DNA of 64,000 bases from contig OX463787.1 in assembly GCA_949825025.1 (NCBI GenBank), positions 15,373,707 to 15,437,706 of the forward strand. The letters run 5' to 3'. How positions within the stretch are numbered: the first letter of the stretch is position 1; each line of letters starts with the position of its first letter. Made by a program: the position numbers and the translations under genes. The stretch is from Siphlonurus alternatus (taxonomy: Eukaryota > Arthropoda > Insecta > Ephemeroptera > Siphlonuridae). Below, piece after piece: positions 32,287 through 58,375 of the stretch. The notes under the pieces are model-generated. The model searched no databases. It was not told the origin of the DNA and worked only from the letters and a program-made list of their open reading frames with translations.

Positions 32287-33470
32287 TTTTGGTGTACAAT
32301 CGGTGTTTACAATAGTGTCAGAAGATGACCGTCCAAATTGTTCCCAGTGGGAGCAAAGCAACGCGCGTGAGCATGGAAACTACGGAGATTATGGCCGTGA
32401 TCGTGGATATTATCATCAGGGCAGCGGCCGGGTCTTCTGTGGGTTAAGACTTCGTGACAAGGAGGTCAAGCGCGGAAAAGATGACGTCATTCAGGAGGTC
32501 AAGAATAGTTCGCGGGCTACCAAGGTGAGCCCAAACGCGCAGAGAGTTCCGCTGCCAACGGACAGGGGCTCGGACGCACTTTCATGCCAATAAGTAGCAC
32601 GAAAGGACAAGGTAACTGCGACGAGGAGCCAAATCAGCTTATATTTAAAGCAAAATGAAAAGTGAAATGAAGTTCTGAAATTTTTAGTAGACTTAGTCGG
32701 CTCAAGTATCAGTAATTTGGCACCATAGTGGGACAAAGGATCTAATACCAAGCAGATCTAATATAGTCGGCCTTGGCAATAATGTAGTCAAATTATATGG
32801 CTGCATTTATAAAAATTGCGTATTAATGGTAGAAAATATTATTGAAAATTTCGAGCTTATGGCTCAAGATAATAAATTCTGGGACACAAATATAAGGACG
32901 CATTTTTTCCTTCTTGTCTTAGAGATTCGGTGTGTCAATGGTATGCTTAGTTATAAGTCGTCGGATATAACTGAGGAACATGCATGATACTTGGGAAATT
33001 TATTAAAACAGGGGGCCGTAAAAGCTCAAAATTTAATCGAGATGTATTATTATGTTTTGGGCATGTGCCGTAAAATTGATCCGAATATGTCGGAGGCTGT
33101 GAAAACTAAACATCTAAGGAGAGGATTAAGATAGTCCTTAATTGTAAAGCTTTAATTTCATTACAATCTGAAACTGTGGAAGAATTTTTAGAATACGCTT
33201 GTATTGCAATGACTGGCAAGTATGTTGTTAGGCGCACGCGAAAGATGTTGGAAGATAATGTCGAATGTCGTAGTTACTGATATTTCAACTCTGGTGATGT
33301 CATCAATTGGAACTTCGGCCTTCGCTAATGGTAGTTAAGGAACGGCGGATGCATATTCTAACCCTTTTCCGGCTTCTCAGTCACAACACCCAGCATCAAT
33401 ACCCTTATCAAAATATGTTACTGAAAAAAATGCTGAGAAAGCATATATTAAATAATTTGCGTTAATGTGA
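32287..33470 (+). pseudogene. Retrotransposon internal region with degenerate gag (element B)
   Basis: Leader sequence, then at ~33030-33130 an open stretch reading IEMYYYVLGMCRKIDPNMSE and KTKHLRRGLR, followed by a TAG stop. A shifted frame at ~33150-33235 reads ALISLQSETVEEFLEYACIA. This Y..vL..C..vDP.mse.....hL.rGL pattern is typical of the capsid part of Ty3/gypsy-type gag in animals. At least one stop and one frameshift disable it. No protease, reverse transcriptase or integrase motif is seen. Confidence 0.6.
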
Positions 33471-33931
33471 TATGTAATACCATTCTAATAATTTTGTTTC
33501 TGTTTAATTCTGTTTAATTAAGTTGAACGGTTTAAATTTGTTCGTCCTTAATTTTGTTTGTTTCTGTTTTCATCTTTTGTTAATGTTATTAATGTATTGT
33601 TTTGTATTGTTATTTTTAAAAATATAGGTAATTTTCTTTAAGCTTACTGTTAACTGCTGATTAGTTATTTTATTTATTGTGTATTGCAGCAATAGGCTAA
33701 TGACCTGAGCGGCAGCCAGACTGTAAAGTATGTGCTTTCAATATTGTTTACTCGGTGTTCTGAGTATTGAGCCAGACTGCAAGGCACAAAGTTCAGAGTA
33801 TAAAGTGTAAAGCCGTGGTTGGCTAATTGATGTCTTGCTGGCGGTCAGGTGATAGGTAGCGAGGTGAAACTGGGGTGGCTGACTCGCTCGAGTGAACATT
33901 CGGGTTGAACTGAAATGCGCTGACACAAACA

Positions 33932-34670
33932 TTGCGCGGACATTTTAATAGTAAATCGTACGTTGAGAGAAAATTGTCATTAAGATTTCAGGGGGAAACT
34001 GAGCCCTCCGAGACATTTTATTATGATGTTTTGAATTTTTGTAATATCGTGGACCCAAATAGGGATGAATTGCAAAAAGTGCGACATTTATTTAGGGGGA
34101 TGTGCTCATCTTTGGTGTAAAAAATTTATCCTTTGGGGTGCAGTACGGCTGCTGAGTTGTTACAGCATGCAATTACACATGAGGCAGCTCGTTTTGCTTC
34201 TGCGCAGCGTACACTGATGGCAACCTTATGTGATCCTAATCTTTTGGGGTCAAATAGCGCTGCTTCAGTGACGTCACAGCAAGTTGGGTGTAGTTCAGCT
34301 GCACTAGCCAACCTTTTTTCTGCCCTTACCAAGTTAGGGGCATTGCCTCTTGCTCCACCACCACCCCCTCCCCTTGTAGCAGCTGTGGAGACCAGCTCAG
34401 CCTCAGCAACGCCTGCTAGTCTAGCATGTGCCAACACAACTCAGATTTTAAAGGAGTTTACTGACGAATTTAAAGCTCTTAGGGCTGAGAGGTCTGGATA
34501 GCCGAGTATGGTGAATGCCATTACCACCCCATCAGATTTACCTTGTTCTGGGGGTTATTCTGACCAGTACAGCGGAGATTTCAGACGCCACTCTTCTCGA
34601 ACTTGGAATGGATTACCGCTCTGTACGTTTTGTGGGGGACGAAATCACAATTTTTATTAACCACTTGAAA
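33932..34670 (+). pseudogene. Second degenerate retrotransposon gag with zinc-knuckle remnant
   Basis: Frame at 33932-34120 reads VERKLSLRFQGETEPSETFY and DVLNFCNIVDPNRDELQKVR, a gag capsid-type motif. A shift leads to an Ala/Pro/Ser-rich open stretch (34133-34498) with a run of eight prolines. After another stop, a frame at ~34550-34666 ends PLCTFCGGRNHNFY then a stop: a CX2CX4H zinc-knuckle pattern whose last cysteine is lost. Gag order capsid, linker, knuckle is kept but the reading frame is broken. It differs from the gag at 33.0 kb, so two elements contributed. Confidence 0.6.
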
Positions 34671-34911
34671 AAGTTGCACAGTAGTGAATCAATTAATTCA
34701 AACTTTGAATTTGTATAAGAATGCATTAGTATAATAGTATTAATAACAAAAATTGTATTTAATACTTGATTTTAATTAAAAATTAAATTTAAAAATGTAC
34801 CTTAAATACCTTAATTGTCACTTCAATAAATTTTTGAAGCACATTTGTAAATGTTTTAAGGTTATTAGTTTATGATGTTTATAAGTCTGAGAATTCCTTA
34901 AGGTCAGCACT

Positions 34912-34928
34912 TTAGCACCTATATAGCA

Positions 34929-34983
<55 letters not shown>

Positions 34984-35259
34984 CTTCCTGGCTACTGTGT
35001 CTCCGGGTCATCCCGGCCACTGTATGGAGCTATGGAGGGTACGTGGGCTGGCTGGCTGGTCCAGTACAGCCGGACAGGCCGGGTCTCTCCCGCGCTTGTA
35101 CTTTGTCTGTACTTGGATATGTGAGTATACATCAATAAAAGTGTATTAAATTTTTTCATGCTCTGATTTTACTCAATGCACTATTAGGCCCTAGCAGATC
35201 CCCCAATTATTAGTAAACTCAATTAACTTCACAAATGGACCGTCAGACCGTTTGTGACA
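34912..35259 (+). mobile_element. LTR family D, copy D2
   Basis: GGTCAGCACTTTAGCACC to CCGTTTGTGACA, matching D1 from its ~80th base. A (CT)n run (34931-34981) has expanded where D1 has a short CTCTCCCTCTCGCTC. It lacks the first part of the LTR. Confidence 0.75.
34931..34981 (+). repeat. (CT)n microsatellite inside LTR D2
   Basis: About 25 CT units; D1 has only a few at the same place. Confidence 0.93.
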
Positions 35260-35506
35260 ATATCATAGAAGCGCCAGTGTAAACATATATGCTAATTATT
35301 TGACGTATTATCTTGACAAATCCTGACTACGCCTTTTTATACAATAAAGTCCTTTTATTATTATTTTATTATTATTATATAAGATATGTCCATCAGACAG
35401 ATCAGTAATGCAGTCTGACTAGACAACACCTCATGTTATAGTGCAATCCACTGTAACACACCGATGTGACGTCATGTGAGTACGTTAATTATGTAATTAT
35501 GAAGTT

Positions 35507-35813
35507 GCCGCCTCTTCACTTCCGCTCGGGCTGCGCGTCAGGAAAGCTGATGCAGCAAGAGAGAAGTGTAGGAGCGAGCCAGGCCAAGGTGTCAGACCGG
35601 GACTGGACAGCAAAAGGTTAACGGAGCGCCATTCCTCCCTCTGGACCTCATGTTAATTGAGTAACGTATGTCTACATTCACTTTTGTATGTATACATTAA
35701 AATACAAATAAAGATGGCCATAGAATATATGTGTAGTTATTTAGATAATAATGAATAATATCAACCCCCACTCTTATTAGTATATGTCCGGTCAAAGTTG
35801 GCCGCGACATAGT
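35507..35813 (+). mobile_element. LTR family C, truncated copy C3
   Basis: GCCGCCTCTTCACTTCCGCT, AGAAGTGTAGGAGCGAGCCA and GTCAGACCGGGACTGGACAG match C1/C2; it ends GTTGGCCGCGACA. The first ~75 bp of the LTR are replaced. Confidence 0.75.
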
Positions 35814-36068
35814 TGGTTGCGACAATATGCTGATGGACCACATTACACATGCAGTTACCATAATACTGCATGGACAGTGGAAATGGATACAATAGAGTTT
35901 CTCGGTTCCTATATACAAAACTTGCTACACCTTTATTCTGGAGGGTAATTCTCATGCAGGCCAATGTTATAAATAGATAGCACCACTCAGGAGTGGGGCT
36001 CGCATAGAATACATGACGACATACTTGATTCAACTCTGTACGGACAATGTTTATCATGAGAATAGATT

Positions 36069-36394
36069 TGTAACCCACAGTTTAGCTAAAATCTATGGAA
36101 TGTTACTAGGACCTAAGTAAGCATATACTCAGGATGTTAGAGAGCGGTATGTTCGAAGCTGCTATGAACTCAACGGTATTTGCTGACGCGAGTACAATTT
36201 TAAAGTTCAATCAGCTCGGGCATTACCTGCATAGCTTTAATAGCCCTCAGGAAGGTGTGTCACTGCACTAGCCCAGTGCGTGCCACGTCAAGTGAATGAA
36301 TATTTGTAACGTCGTTTTCTAATAAATTTGTTTATATTTGTATAAACAAGTATATCTTTAATTGAGCCCTGACCCACGCAAATAGCCGGTTACA
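36069..36394 (+). mobile_element. LTR family A, solo LTR A4
   Basis: TGTAACCCACAGTTTAGC to AATAGCCGGTTACA. The ends form the inverted repeat TGTAACC/GGTTACA. Flanks GATT and CATT may be a decayed 4-bp duplication. Confidence 0.82.
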
Positions 36395-36539
36395 CATTAA
36401 TAAAGATGTACACCATATAACTACACCGGATTTATAATTCATCAGCTACAGTGTAGTTAATTACGTCAAGTATTTTTAAACAATAGAAAATTTTAGATAT
36501 TATTTATAATTAGTTAGCTTTAATTCATAATTGATTTAT

Positions 36540-36790
36540 GAGCAATTATTATGAATATGAAGGGTGAGTAAGTTAGTTCTGTAAGTGCGGCGTATGATGC
36601 AAAAGTGAATTGCGCCTTGCACATACGTGGTGCGAACGTCAGCAAGTAGCGGGCTACTACTTGGGGACGAGGCAGAAGGGAAGGAGGCGTTGAAGACGTG
36701 TCATGTAAAACATGTATCGAGTTTAAGTGAATAATAATGTTTAAGATTCACAGAATAAATCTTTGTGTTTTTATTTATTAAAAAGCACCC
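36540..36790 (+). repeat. Unassigned GC-richer block, possibly an LTR
   Basis: Runs from GTGAGTAAGTTAGTTCTG to GCACCCCTACA and contains AATAAATCTTTGTG near the end. It resembles an LTR in layout but has no second copy here. Confidence 0.25.
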
Positions 36791-37267
36791 CTACAATTAT
36801 ATTATATTTTTATTTAAATGTAATTTTTTATTTAATATACTTTTAGGGGTAAATGGGTAAGTGGAATTCAAAAATTAATTTTAAGTAAGGCAGTTTTATG
36901 TTATAAAAATATGTTTATATTTTATTTTTTAAATTTTTATTTACATAATTAATTAATATTTAATTCTTCAAAATGCATGCTTTTTCATCATTTTTAAAAT
37001 TTGCTTATTTCCCCATGCAAAATTGTTTATCATCAAAAAATCATGCATCAATTTTTTATATTATTTATAACAAATGCATTAAAATTAAATAATAGTTATT
37101 TACATTTTTCATTTTACATAATTTTATTATACACTATTAATAAATTGTTTTATTTAAAAAATATACTATTTATTTGTTTATTTGTGCGCTTTATAACAAT
37201 TGGCTAACATTAATATAACACTTATATAATATCTAGTATATTATTTTAACTTCATTTTGAAGGACAT

Positions 37268-37645
37268 GATTCACGAAGAGAGTTATCCAGGTTTCTCACC
37301 AACCACGTGTCATTAACCACGTGTAGTTACTACACGTGGTTAATGACACTTGTCATTGAATTAGGCTGGCGCCAACCACGGTTAGTGAGAAAGCTGTATT
37401 AAGGCGGATTCAGATGGCGACAACGGCGATGCGACGCGATTTTAACGTAAAAGCTGTGAAATCCTATGCGGCGGCGAATTCGCCGGTAATCGCGTTAATT
37501 ACGATGCTCTTTTTCTTTTAATCTCCCAGTATGGCCGCCAATTGATGTTACAGCAAGTGCGCATTATTCGCGTCGCGTCGCGTGGTAAAAATCGCCATGT
37601 GAATCCACCTTTTTTAACTCTGATTAACACTTTCATGAATCGCTC
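37268..37645. mobile_element. MITE family P6, copy 1 (contains a nested element)
   Basis: Left terminus ATTCACGAAGAGAGTTATCC, right end CATGAATCGCTCCC. The inner hairpin AACCACGTGTAGTTACTACACGTGGTT is interrupted only by a few bases. Another TIR element occupies 37400-37614. Confidence 0.65.
37400..37614. mobile_element. CG-rich TIR element nested in P6 copy 1
   Basis: AAGGCGGATTCAGATGGCGA and the inverse TCGCCATGTGAATCCACCTT bound a CpG-rich interior (GCGATGCGACGCGATTTTA, ATTCGCGTCGCGTCGCGTGG). TTAA occurs beside both ends (37399 and 37614). Confidence 0.7.
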
Positions 37646-37944
37646 CCATTCTATAATAAAACGTACGGTTGATATTTAACTATTCAACATATTTGATGTC
37701 GAAAACATTATAGTTACAATACATTTGAATACCTGAAGTAAACATGCAAATCATTTCATATTATCTTCAAATTAATAAAACAATATCATTCCCTTTATAT
37801 TTTTGTTCAATTTTTCTACTGGACTAGAATTTCAAAATTGTATTTTTTTTTTCATTATTTTAATTAATTAAATTGATAAATTTAACCTCTTTTTGTTTAT
37901 TTATATAATATGTGTTAGTAGAATCTTAGAATTATATTAATTGA

Positions 37945-38103
37945 GCATGTGGTACACGAAGCAGTTACCCAGGTTTTTAACCAAGTTTCGCTTAACCACG
38001 TTTAACTATACCTGTTTAACGTGTTGAACCACCTATAGTTAAACGTGGTTAATGTAAACATAGAATGTTAGAAACCTGGCTAACTGCTTCGTGAAACGCA
38101 CCC
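37945..38103. mobile_element. MITE family P6, copy 2
   Basis: CACGAAGCAGTTACCCAGGT at the left, CTGGCTAACTGCTTCGTG at the right; inner arms AACCACGTTTAACTATA and TATAGTTAAACGTGGTTAA. Related at its termini to copy 1. A decayed relative may lie at 62785-62860. Confidence 0.72.
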
Positions 38104-39059
38104 AATTATTTTTATATGGTTTGCTTGGTCAAAGAGTAATCGCCGTTAAGTAGGCAACTTGTTCAACGTCAAAGCAGCACAGGTTGCATAGGTCACAGGG
38201 GCATAGTTTAAAAATTTTGCTCCTACAGTGAAATTAATTTCAGAAGTAATTGAAATTATGAAGTTTGCAGACCTCCTGTTTAAAATTCAGTTTTGAACTA
38301 AAGAATGGTTTTAAATAGAAGTATACTGACCATGTGTGAAATTGTAACGCTGAAATACGAAAATAAAGCTCAGAAACCTCACATTTCCGGATTTGATATA
38401 AATTTATATTTACATGTATGCACATGCACCCTTCTCTATTTTTGCTGTAGAAAAAGTTGCCTGACTTCCAGGGGATTTTACCACAATTTCAATTTGCAAC
38501 CCTTTTATATAATTAGAATGCATTGTAATAATTATATTCAAAATGATGGCTTATTATCAAGGCTGCAAACAGAAACTTTTCAAGGTGTACAAAAACAAAT
38601 CTATAGCCTTATTTCATAGAAAATTGAATCATTTTTAACAAGCATGTAATCAAAATTATTTAAAAAAAATGTCAATCTTAGAAAACTCAAATTTCAGCTT
38701 TTTTTTTTTAAAACACACTTAATTTCCACATATTTATTATTATTTTTAATTCCCTTAATTTTCACATAATTACAATAGCCACTATATATTTTTTTTTTAT
38801 TTAAAATATGTTTTAATTTTAATTCGTTATTGTTATATATTTTTAAATCCAATTAAAAATACAGAGAATCTAAATTAATTTTCTAAACCTAGTCTTACTT
38901 GTTGTCAATTCTTCGAAGACATGTTGTAACAAACCTAACATTTTTCTTCTTATAAAATCATAATTTGATATATTTTCACACAAATTGTCTCTTCTTTACA
39001 AGATTATTTTCACATTCACTGTGTCCTTTCTTCACCAAAGACTAGTAGTGTGGTATAGG

Positions 39060-53228
<14,169 letters not shown>

Positions 53229-53577
53229 GATTGTGGCGCCCCTATGGGGTGGTCCGCTAACTACTCCCCCTCTGCCTGAGTGGTGTGTCTTATCTGTAAC
53301 AAATTATTAGATATTTAGATTCAGTGTCACATGGTAAGCAAATAATTCATTAGACGTGGAATGCAGCTAGTAGTTGGTATTTATTTTGAAAAAAAAATTA
53401 CATCTCCCCCACCCAAGGGTAAATCGTCGTGGTTTTGAATATTCTGCATGGTATCCGAAAAGTTTAATTACAACAGTTCCCTTAGTGACATGAGGTGAAT
53501 ACAAGTTACATTTTTTGTTAAACACCAATGACGTCATATATATTTATGAAATTACTTAAATAATAATATAACAACAT

Positions 53578-53934
53578 CTTAAGGGTAAGGTAACGCCACC
53601 AATGTTAAAAAAAATCCCTCTCACAAAAATTCTGAAAAAAATTTAAAATGTTCTCCTCTACACCCCCTATCAGTAGCTAAAATATCAGGTATACAAATAC
53701 GATCTAGTTTTTGAGTTATGAATTTTTAAAGTTGACCAATTTAACATGGGAGTTTCATTTCTCCATGTTAAAGTAGTCAACTTTAAAATTTTATAACTCA
53801 AAAACTAGATCGTATTTGTATACCTGATATTTTAGGTACTGATAGGGGGTATAGAGGAGAACATTTTAAATTTTTTTCAGAATTTTTGTGAGAGGGAATT
53901 TTTTTAACATTGGTGGCGTTACCTTACCCTTAAG
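53578..53934. mobile_element. MITE family P2 (TTAA-flanked), copy 4 (upstream of FAR)
   Basis: CTTAAGGGTAAGGTAACGCC and its exact inverse GGCGTTACCTTACCCTTAAG. Arms pair almost throughout (AAATGTTCTCCTCTACACCC, AAAATATCAGGTATACAAAT, ATTTAACATGG) around TTTCATTTCTCC. The best-preserved copy, a hairpin of ~350 bp. Confidence 0.88.
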
Positions 53935-56029
53935 CAATGCGTTTTTTTTTTAAAAATATCTAAAATATGATTTTCATAATAATAAAGCGGCATGTTCATT
54001 CAGAGCAAAGTAGTATTATTTTTCAAAAACACTGCAATCGATTGAGGGAAGGACATGGCTTCAGCTCCTTCGTAAATATGAGAATGTTGAGAATTTGAAG
54101 TATTACAATTCTTTATATTATATAGGGAGATTTTAATTTCATTCAAGCAAAGCATTTACCATTTTCTCTTTACATTAATTTATATCAATTTTTTTTAATT
54201 CTTATTTAATTGATACATTTAAAAGCTTCAAATTTATGTAATTTATTTTTAAATGTTTAATTTTGTAAATATAATACGAAAAACAACGTTATAAACATAC
54301 AAATAAATATTAATAATTAATTTTTATTAAATAATAATTGTTATTTTTTATTTGAATTATACAAAAAAAAAAAAATGAAACGTTAAATAGTACTATATAC
54401 GAAGCATGTTATGTATAATATGTTAAATTATGTATGGAAATCCTTAATTGTCCTAGATATTATGTATATATTCAACGAATTAGAAAATTGTAAATGATAA
54501 AACATAAACAAATTTGCCGAAGTTTCAAAATTTATTGAATTAATCAATATAAAAAAATTATTTTATTTTAAATTTTATGTATTATATTTTTATGTCGTTA
54601 ATTTGTTTCCCCTACAAATATGGATATATAAACATATTATTTGAAATATATTTCGTTATAAAATACAGTTAATTTAATACTTAATTTTTTCTCCAAGCAT
54701 TATATACAAAGGCCTTAAATTTGAACCATTATTTATGTTTAGCAACAATATTCTCATTTATGATAAATATGTAAAATTGTAGTTAAAGTGAAATATTTAA
54801 TATAATCATGTAATTCACGCTACAACTAAAATGCATGGAGTACATCAACACATCAATAACAATTTTAATAATGATTTCGTTCCTCACACTCGCCCATGGT
54901 CACCTCATCTGAGGTGCACTTGAATATTTGATTGATATTGTTAAGTATATTCATAAATCAGAATGCGTATTATGTATAAACGTAAATGGACATTTAAAAT
55001 ACTGTATTTAAATTTTTCATATTTTTATTATTGTGACATAGTTTAAAGTTGGATAGAATCTTCATGCTAAAAATTATTTTATTAATTTTTTTTATTGAGC
55101 TTGTCAAATCAACACATTGTAATAATCCATAATTATAATCATTGAATCCAGTTCCGCAGGTGTGTATAAGTTCATAAACATACAAAGAAATATATAGGAA
55201 TTGAAGATTTAATTTCCTTGCGCTCGATTTTCATTCCGATGGTTTACGTCCAGGACTTGTAAATAGATTTAATTAATTCTCATGTTCTTATTATAGGGAG
55301 TAACATTTTACGTTTTTTTTATTTTCACGTCATACCATCATTATTAATTTATATTTCATATATTATAATATGCAAAATTGGGTATAAAGTGATAAATGAT
55401 GTGATCTCACTAAAACTCAAGCAAACAAAATTATTCATTTGATTAAATTTATACATTGTAAGGAATAATCTTTTAAATATAAATCATATCTGCAATGTAT
55501 AATTTAATTTTTAATTAATATGAAAATTTTATATAATATATTTTTAAATAACAAAATTAAACAACACTAAAATGAATTAATAAATAAAAATAAAAAATAA
55601 CTTTTTTAATAATAATTGCAAACATTTCTTACTTTTTTTATGGGTAATAAAAGGGAGTTACAATGTGTAAATAAGTTAAAAATGATAATACACTAACCCA
55701 TTGGGGGGGGGGGGGGCAAGGTCGAGAGTCGAGACGACCAACAACTCTTTTAATGTATGAAAAAGTGTGAATTACTGCTCCAAAAAATCGTAAAAAAAAA
55801 AAAAAAAAAAAAAATCATTAGCCAACGAGCCATGCATTTCCGCAACAAAAATAAATTACGAATAATAATAATAAAACAGTTTAACTTTCACCCCCTTCGA
55901 CCCTCTTAATTGGTATAGCACGGGGAAAAAATTCATTTAAAAAAGTCCTTAGTAATGATAATCACGTTAAACACTAAATTGCATTGATAACATTAATCAA
56001 TGAATCTTGATTTTGTTCCACTTGCTAGC

Positions 56030-56118
56030 TTGCCCGCGGCTAGATTGCAACATAAGACGACTAACGACCTGCTCGCGAGTATAGACAGGAAAGTGGTCTG
56101 GAGAAAGTGGTTATAAAA
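56030..56118 (-). promoter_or_regulatory. FAR: Candidate FAR promoter / non-coding first exon
   Basis: On the minus strand TTTTATAA (56118-56111) is followed ~30 bp on by CTTTCCTGTCTATACTCGCG and a GC-richer 60 bp, unlike its surroundings. FAR needs an upstream exon because of the acceptor at 53294. No convincing donor was found, so this is tentative. Confidence 0.25.
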
Positions 56119-57068
56119 CGAACGTGGTTCATTATAAAATGTTATAGTCTCTCATACCTCCGCTATAATGATGCAATGTGAGAAAAAAAAAATGAAGAGG
56201 TACCGTTTAGGATGTTGTTAAGTCATGTATATGTTTATGTAATTTGATTTATTCGTTACGTTTTATAATTAATACACTTTTGTATTTAATAGAAGACATA
56301 TAATTATTACAACTTTATTGCTTTTCGTAAATACAAACGAGTTTAACGTAATATTTTTTAAGCATTATTTTTTTATTGTTTAATAAATATTAATATAGAA
56401 ATAATTTATAACTGTTTTTTTTAAACAATATATTATATTCAAAATGTTATTGATAGCAATTATATTATCTTCTGCAATAATATGTAATTATAATAATAAT
56501 ATGTATTAACATTCCATTGATTTAGCTAATTTTGTATAACCGTAAATTATTCGTCAAAAATATAAAAAATATTTAAAAAAAAAAAATTATATTTATACAT
56601 TAAAATTCAAATAAAGTAATAAATAATTAATAATATGAATTTGTCGTTTAAATTTGTCTACAAAAAAAAATTATCAAAGAAAAAAAAATTAATACATAAA
56701 CTTTTTAATTAAATTTTTAATCATAAAAAGTTGACTTTGACATTCATTGTAAAATTCAGGTTACTGTAACACACTAACAAAAAAACAACTTCAATTAAAG
56801 ATATTAAAAAAACAGCTTGGGTTAATTATATCATACCTAAACGGTCACTGTCATCGCCAATTAACACTAAAGTAAGCACTAACCTTTTAAAACATATTAC
56901 TATTACATAAAAATAAAAATGCTTTCTTTTTTCGTGTTTCCATTTATATGATTAAAATTTGTAGTTGCAAAAACAAATTACAAATAATCTTGAATTCTCA
57001 TTTCATTTTACGTAAAAATTGCACTTAATTCAAATTTTAAATTCGTAAATAGAGTCGATTTCAGGCAC

Positions 57069-57200
57069 CAGGGGGGTCTTCAAATAACACCACTTAACCT
57101 ACACTTGGCCTAAGACTGTCTTAGCGCAACAATAAAGAATACACTAGGACTGTCTTAATTTTAGGATTGTTGTAATTTGTGTTATTTGAAGACCCCCCTG
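57069..57200. mobile_element. hAT-like MITE with CAGGGGGGTCTTC termini
   Basis: CAGGGGGGTCTTCAAATAAC and inverse GTTATTTGAAGACCCCCCTG, 132 bp. Interior inverted pieces include AAGACTGTCTTA. CAGGGG ends resemble hAT; no clear 8-bp duplication flanks it. Confidence 0.7.
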
Positions 57201-57987
57201 ATATTTTCACTTACCAGTAACTAAAACACACTTTACTCTAGCAACCAAATTACCGACCATCTTTACGGAGGTTTCCATAGTTCCCTCGTAAGATTTATCA
57301 GAAACAAACGATTCATATTAACTCACTGACTTATATGCAAGTCTCTGAAAATGTATTTAATATTTAATAATGATTTTAATGCAACCATAGTTAAGAAAAC
57401 TGCAGTTCTATAATAAAAAAAAATCAACACTTGCAATTATTAAACTAAAATTGCTTATTAATATGCATTGCAATTTTTGTCTTATACCAACTCACCAATT
57501 TAAAAATAGATCATATACATTTTCTTATTGAACATTCCAACATGTAATTATATCAAAACCATAATTAAATTATAATTATAACTCCTAATAAATCAATGGA
57601 AATTATAATAAACATGTAATGAATATATAATCAATATTTTCTCTCTACTTGATAATAATTGTGACATTCGTGGTACCAATGTGTAGACGCAATAATTTCT
57701 CTGCCTGAATTGACATGCGTTGCAAGTAATATTGTAGAGAGAAAGTGCTTACTTTGCCTATAGTGAGTACTATAGGAATTTAGTATTACATAATATATAT
57801 ATCTCGTCACTTATAAGTCTACTAAGTAAATTTGTATATGATCGAAAGCTGCGTTGTAATAATTAAAGAATATAATCCTTGTAATATGCCTGCAACTTCA
57901 GATTTGCATTTTCTTTTTTCTCTTAACTGGCTCACAAGTAACTTTATATTTTGACTTTCTGACTATTCGCGAACCAAACCTAATGTC

Positions 57988-58250
57988 ACGAGTTGAAATA
58001 AATTTCATGTTTTCTTCGCTATTAAGCTTTCTTCTTATTTTTTGTCCTCTTATTTTGCACCATTTTAGAGGGAAAAAGACGATATTACGTATTTTTTCCT
58101 CTTCTTGAAGATAAAATGTTAGAATTTTTTTTTTTCTTTCATCCTCACTTTAAGCGAAAAGGAAATAAGATGTGTTTTAGAGGTAAAAAATATTAGGTTA
58201 AGACGTGTAAAATATGAGTTGAAGGCGTAATTTTCAACTAGGAGTTGCTT
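57988..58250. repeat. Dispersed repeat P7, copy 2
   Basis: GTTGAAATAAATTTCATGTT, AGACGATATTACGTATTTTT, TCATCCTCACTTTAAGCGA and TAAGACGTGTAAAATATGAG align with 52450-52730. Confidence 0.6.
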
Positions 58251-58264
58251 AAGATTTTGTGAAT

Positions 58265-58375
58265 CGTTTAAACCGGGGCATCTGTTGCCTTGTAATCCAT
58301 CAATTTGTGTAACTGAGGGAATCATGGAAACCTGTAAGGATGTGTTCTTTTAGAAACATCCATTGGTACTTTAGA
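58265..58375 (-). mobile_element. Decayed SINE fragment
   Basis: TAATCCATCAATTTGTGTAA, CTGAGGGAATCATGGAAACC and GTAAGGATG parallel the body of the 5S-SINE copy at 46018-46080. Confidence 0.45.

Larger units (their letters stand above)
36800..39059. other. Gene-free stretch downstream of FAR
   Basis: AT-rich. It holds two P6 elements (one containing another MITE), a decayed P5 copy (~38217-38410) and, near 38733, TTTATT strings that could be a FAR poly(A) signal on the minus strand. No exon seen. Confidence 0.55.
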
